From the NCBI GenBank assembly GCA_024752435.1, contig CP103032.1, positions 310,001-374,000 of the forward strand: a stretch of 64,000 nucleotides of DNA, written 5' to 3'. Below are positions 59,296-64,000 of this stretch, in pieces (the first letter of the stretch is position 1; each line of letters begins with the position of its first letter). Position numbers and translations under genes: made by a program. Source of the DNA: Allantophomopsis cytisporea. Taxonomy: Eukaryota > Ascomycota > Leotiomycetes > Phacidiales > Phacidiaceae. A model generated the notes under the pieces. It ran no database searches, was not told where the DNA came from, and saw only the letters and a list, made by a program, of their open reading frames with translations.

Positions 59296-60733
59296 GCAAC
59301 TTTTCAATACCTGCATACACAGCAAAAGATCGACTTTATTCAAATTCGCGAAGCAGTCTTATTTGATAGTCAACATCGTGAAAAATATCTGATCTTTCAT
59401 GATTGGTACAAAAATAACCATCTCTTTAACTTGGAGTATATATCACGTAGACAGATGATATTAGATCTATTCTATCAATGATATCGTAGGGACTTTCTTG
59501 CGGGTAAGTGCCCAAGAAACTGCCATATTCATAGCGGTGTAAGATGTTTTCTCACCATATCCAAGTGCATCTATATTCTGTTATAATGATTTTGATACTT
59601 TAGCTGTATTACAAGAATCGGGTTCGACTACTGATATCTCGATTGCTCTGATGTGCTATACCCTGGTCCATAGTCTACCGCTTTATAAATTCAATGGTAG
59701 CGAGGATGGATTGATATGCGAGAAAGTGCGATTGCAAATTCAGCACGAACTCAAAGCCAGGTTATCGGTCTAAACGGCTATGTGAGCTGTCATCTCTCAA
59801 ACAGGTAAATCTCTCAAATGACCACCCTGAGTGGGCAACACTCCGTCTCGTAAGAAGCAGGTGAGCACTAAGCCTCGAATATCATCTCTTCCACGGCCTT
59901 GAGACAGCTAACGCTTTCCCCAAATTACATTATAGAGTTTGTACCCCTCTTGTAGACCTCTAGCAACGCCAATAAGTAATCCCTGTTCCAACTAGTTTCA
60001 AGTTGTAACTCAACATCTGTCCATCACATCATTGCCACGACAGCGAACCTCGTTACAAGGGTAGGCAGATGAGACACCCAACCACCACTCAAGACCATGA
60101 CCAAGGTCATATTGACAGCGAGGACCCTTACCCACACACACTCTTCCCATAACCCGGTTACGACCAACGGTGGCTTGCTGAAGGTCACTCGCTGCTTCAT
60201 GTAAGGGAATAGCCTTCAATCTATCGATATAGCTTCTCATGTCGCCTATTGCATCGGAGTCAACCAATGGTCTCCTACGAGGGTTATGACGATCTGTGAT
60301 ATGGCAGCAGAAATGTTTGCGCAGGATCTGAAGGCGTTGATGTATCATATCGTGCTCTTAGCGGATCTAAGTACAGAAGAGCTAGTATTTGGGGGTATTT
60401 CTGAGATCCTTCGCCTTGAATAGCTATTTGGTGCTTTCTTCTTTTGCAGGAGGGCATCATACATTCATCAAACCTGGTGGTGGGTGAAACTCATTCTATC
60501 TTCCTTTCTACTGTGACGTTTCAAGAGCATTTGTAGAGTCGTTATATAATAGAATTATCAATCAAGTCATCAAGTATCTTCATAAGCCTCATAAAAATGC
60601 TTCCCAATCCTGCCCAATCCCTACCCAACCATTCCCAGCTCACTAGTATTTCTCAATAGACCCCATGTGTTTTCCAAATCCTCATTTTTGGTTGATACAG
60701 TGGCGTCCGTTCTTCTGCCGTGATATAGAGCCT
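59296..60733. other. Convergent intergenic region
   Basis: 1.4 kb between the URM1 stop and the C2H2 factor stop. The minus-strand frame at 60010-60348 has no recognisable domain. Nothing else was supportable. Confidence 0.45.
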
Positions 60734-62245
60734 CTAACTCTGTGTGTGAGGCATTCCACCCATCAAACTATCATACGCATCATCCGGAATTGTAAAAGCT
60801 CTTGATGAAGAATCATCGCCATACATGCTGTTTAAGCTACTCCCCCCAGCGCTCATAGGCTCTTCATCATCCTGCTCCGGATAATATGACGATAGAGGCG
60901 TCTCAGCAACATGCGTTCCATCTCTTTGGCCCTCGTACGAAAGCGAAAACTCAGGAGAGACTGGCGAGTCGTAAGACATAACTCTAGGATCCTTCCCTCT
61001 ACCTTTGATACCGCGATTACTGTGCTTGTAAAGACTCGCAAAATACCCAAACAGTTCTCTGTCAGCTGCGGAGCTGTTGTCGTGACTTTGCGGGTTCGAA
61101 AACCTCATGGCAAGCTCGTGTAGAGTTTCTGCATGGAAACGATTTTGGTGCGCCTATGCATATACGTCAAGTTATGTTAAGGATTATTATGTGGAAACGC
61201 ACCTTGAGATTCCCTAGCTGTGTAAATTGCTTGCCGCAGTGGTCTAGCTTACAGGGGTAAAGAGTTGCGCGCTCATGGACGCTCTTGTGCGCTCGAAGAT
61301 TGCCTTTTTGAGCGAAGCATCTCTTGCAAATCTTGCATTGAAATGGTCGCTCGCCAGTGTGACTTCTTTCATGTGTCTATTAGATGTCAGTCTATACCTT
61401 TCTAACCTTCTTGATCTTCATACTTTCAAGTTCCCGAGTTGCGAGAAGGCTTTGAGGCATCCAGGGTATTTACAAGCCTTGCTCTTGGTCAGCAATCGTC
61501 CTCAATTTATGAATATTATAGACCTACGTGAGGCTTTGCGCCGGAATGCGCGCGCATGTGGACCTCGAGATGGGTTCTTTGAGGAAAGCTCTTGCCGCAT
61601 CCAGGAATTCCACATCCGTACCTCTTCTTAACCTTATCCACCTAAGAAGCATTAGCACAGGAGGCTACACCGATGAAGACAGCAACCTACCTGCTGCAGA
61701 TCATGATCTGATACTGGTCCGACTTGCACTTGGATAACTCTCATCAGCGCGTCCACGTCTGTGGATGCAGGTCCTTTTGATCCCGAAGTATTCAGACGTC
61801 CGCGATCAGTGATTAAATTTTCCGTACTTGAGCATACTCGGCCATCATTACGTGGTGGACTTCTGCAAAACTCTGCTTTGATAGAGGTCGGTGTGAGTGA
61901 AGCTTGACCTTGATGGTGAGTGTTCCATGAGTATTCCTGGGCTGTTGAGTGCGTCACTTGATGGCTCTGACTGTTAATAATCGGGAAGCTATTATTCGAA
62001 GCGTAGGTGTAAGAGAAATGATCCCATAATGGCTTTTGATGATGCCCAAATGGTGATGAGTCTGAGTAGTTGTGAATGTTGGGAGGGGTCAGCGGTGATA
62101 TATCATTGCCTTGCCACCATCGTTGTTGAATGTCTTCAATATCTCCAGATTCACCCATAATTGACCAGCCCATCACGTAACAGCTAATACTGATATCGTG
62201 AGAAACTGTTATGAACGCAGCGTCAATGATGTTTAGCGACTCCAC
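60734..62245 (-). CDS. C2H2 zinc-finger transcription factor (Azf1-like)
   Basis: Five minus-strand exons: 62245-61691, 61641-61528, 61477-61424, 61376-61203 and 61153-60734, giving up to 438 residues. The N-terminal half is Ser/His/Gln-rich and without a domain. Then come four consecutive C2H2 fingers: CGIPGCGKSFPQRTHLEVHM (ending RAH), CKYPGCLKAFSQLGNLK then THERSH, CKICKRCFAQKGNLRAHKSV (ending H), and CKLDHCGKQFTQLGNLK then AHQNRFH. The linker SHTGERPF joins fingers 2 and 3. Finger order and spacing resemble fungal Azf1-type regulators. The C-terminus is Ser- and acid-rich. Introns cut fingers 2 and 4 at the same place, after GNLK. The start is uncertain: Mets at 62245, 62173 and 62158 are all possible; the longest is given. 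Confidence 0.87.
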
Positions 62246-64000
62246 TCGAACCGATCTTCAAGAGATCTATCTCCAGTCAAAACATAGGCGACTGTCGAGC
62301 ATTTGAAGTCAGCAGCACTCGCTCTGTATTGTAATGGCGCACTCCGACCGTCTTATATGATTACTAATTAAAGCTGGATGCCAGGGTATGAACCCTTTCA
62401 CTGGACAAGAAGAGTTGGTGTTGGGGGATTCGAGAGTTGTGTAACACAATGGGACTGTTGATCATGGATAAAGAATCTAGTGGACAATCGAACACTCGAG
62501 GCTCTACTATATGATGAGAAGCATAGACAATTATGCGCTACAAACGGGCTTAGAATCAAGCTTGTGCGGCGGGGTTGTCCCACAGCCTTATTTCTGGGCG
62601 ACTTATCAATCGATTCCAAGGAGGGGCCTCCTCATCTTTCAGCCTGCAGAGAAACCTACAGAGTGGGACCTTGACTCGAAAGTTCACAATATATGGTAGA
62701 CGCAACATACTATGTGTGTATGTGTGTGATCGTGGAACACCGACACAGAGGGCGACTAGAGCGCCTCAATATCTCGTATGTATGTACATTACCATGTCCT
62801 CTACGATCTAAACCCCATTGACAGATGAAGGTGGTAATGGTTCAGCCTGCAATAAATGAGGCGTTCCCATAGCGAGATTTTAGAAAACTCTCTCCAAATG
62901 AGGTAGACTATGAGCTTAAGACCAAGGTAAAGTGCATCACATATGGCTATGCCCGGTCCGAACCGATCAAAGAACCCTCTGCATAGGTAGCGTAGTACTG
63001 GGAGACCATGCTCTATGTCTGAAGCTATCGGAGATCGGAACGAGAGGACTACGATCCGGACATTGATCATGAAAATGAGATCTGACCAAGAGCAAAAGCG
63101 GTAGCCAATGTTGTCTTCGAGGCGGATTTTGCATCACCTCAAAAGCGTTGACGCGTTAGTCCCAACGAACATACCTCTCATTAGGCGCTCCAACATAACA
63201 CATTAGATAACCGCAAAGATAAACATGATGCGAAGTTTCCACGTTGAAGTCGCGCTTCCATCCATGCGGGGGAAGCATCCCGTTGATACTGGATCCACAT
63301 ATCTCGTAGATTTGGGGTGTATGAGGGTCTTAAAATCGTGTGAAACTCAGGTTGGGCTGGTATGCATGAAGGCGGACACCATCACTTTTACAGCTGGCTC
63401 CAAGAGTCTATTGGCCATCTGCCAAGTTCTAAGGGACCCGAGGATCTTCTTATTATCGAGAAAAGGTTGTCGGCAATGTCCTGCAAAGTATGTTATGAAG
63501 TCCGCGCAAGAGTGTGAGTGTACTCGGAGCGCAATACGACGTAAATCTCAGTGTTGGATGTCAAGAAATTGAAGCAAGATTGATGGGTTGTACACGATCA
63601 AGCCTCTAGGATAACAGAACCATTTCAGGTAACGTGCTGAAGTAAGGAGATTGGAGGATATCAGAGCGTAGCAGCAGAGCATGGATTGGAGGAAGTATGC
63701 ATACGGATTACATGCTTCATCACAGCTACCTCTGCTATTGCTATTAAGCGCGTGGGCGACGAAGTAGGCTGTAATAAAGATACTCCGCAGTTAATAATTT
63801 GCAAAGAACGACAGGTGCGCTGACACTACCTTTGCACTCGCAATACAAGCCAATTGAGTAGAAAGAGCAACTGGCGATCATGCAAGTCCAAAAACCATAG
63901 AGGGTGGTGAGAGTTCTAATGAATCACGCCCCGCTGACAATAAAATGTGCTCTTCAAGCGATGGTGGTAGACGAGTGGATACGGAGCTTTTGAAATCCAT
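62246..64000. other. Upstream region of C2H2 gene, no supported gene
   Basis: 1.75 kb to the window end. The frame at 63225-63572 (+) and the short frames near 62.5-62.8 kb show no domain, no splice-supported extension and no similarity I recognise. Regulatory factor genes often have long upstream regions, which may explain this space. Confidence 0.45.

Noticed and set aside
63225..63572. 115-residue frame near the window end
   Set aside because: No domain, no splice-supported partner exon, no recognisable similarity.

Overview
The window is nuclear DNA of a filamentous ascomycete (Pezizomycotina). The genes carry many short introns, mostly 43-120 nt, with GT-AG ends and CTAAC/CTAAT-type branch points. 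The housekeeping proteins are clearly fungal: LEU2, ERG3, Tup1/RcoA, Las21/Gpi7, Rmp1, and a DUF2423 and a DUF2015 protein. The small intronic genes and the repertoire fit Leotiomycetes (Helotiales) best, but the species cannot be fixed from the sequence alone. Twenty protein-coding genes with well-supported structures were rebuilt exon by exon (one of them is cut by the window edge). In addition there are four small tandem cysteine-rich genes and one decayed pseudogene. No tRNA, rRNA, CRISPR array or intact transposon was recognised.

Layout, left to right. 1-4.1 kb: 3' part of LEU2, a thioredoxin-fold AhpC/TSA-like protein (-), and DML1/misato (+). 6.5-8.3 kb: a Thr/Ser-rich GPI-anchor-type surface protein built from exon-sized tandem repeats. 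10.1-11.7 kb: class-III aminotransferase (-). 14.3-15.1 kb: RNase MRP subunit RMP1. 17.1-20 kb: PIAS/Siz SUMO ligase (-), divergent from a DUF2423 nucleolar-type protein (+). 20.6-27.4 kb: LAS21/GPI7, TRAPP subunit TRS33, and ERG3 (-). 29.8-32.0 kb: four tandem small Cys/His proteins sharing an MC-x8-C-x-H start. 32-35.4 kb: a microsatellite-rich upstream region of TUP1, which is at 35.4-37.4 kb. 38.6-43.5 kb: DUF2015 protein (-), ribosomal protein eL28, and cytosolic malate dehydrogenase. 44.7-53.5 kb: a tandem array of three ankyrin-repeat proteins with a fungal STAND/PigL-like N-terminal domain; two are intact and one is broken. 55-59.3 kb: CAF16 (+), ELP2 (-) and URM1 (+). 60.7-62.2 kb: a four-finger C2H2 transcription factor (-).

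Functional links visible in the layout. ELP2 (Elongator) and URM1 (the sulphur carrier for tRNA thiolation) are head to head across 208 bp, and both act on U34 of the same tRNAs (mcm5s2U). LAS21 and the Thr-rich surface protein both belong to GPI-anchor biology. The accessory content lies in the Cys-rich cluster and the ankyrin array. These two tandem families are the best candidates for undescribed biology here. Most remaining space is AT-rich or low-complexity intergenic DNA without supportable genes.
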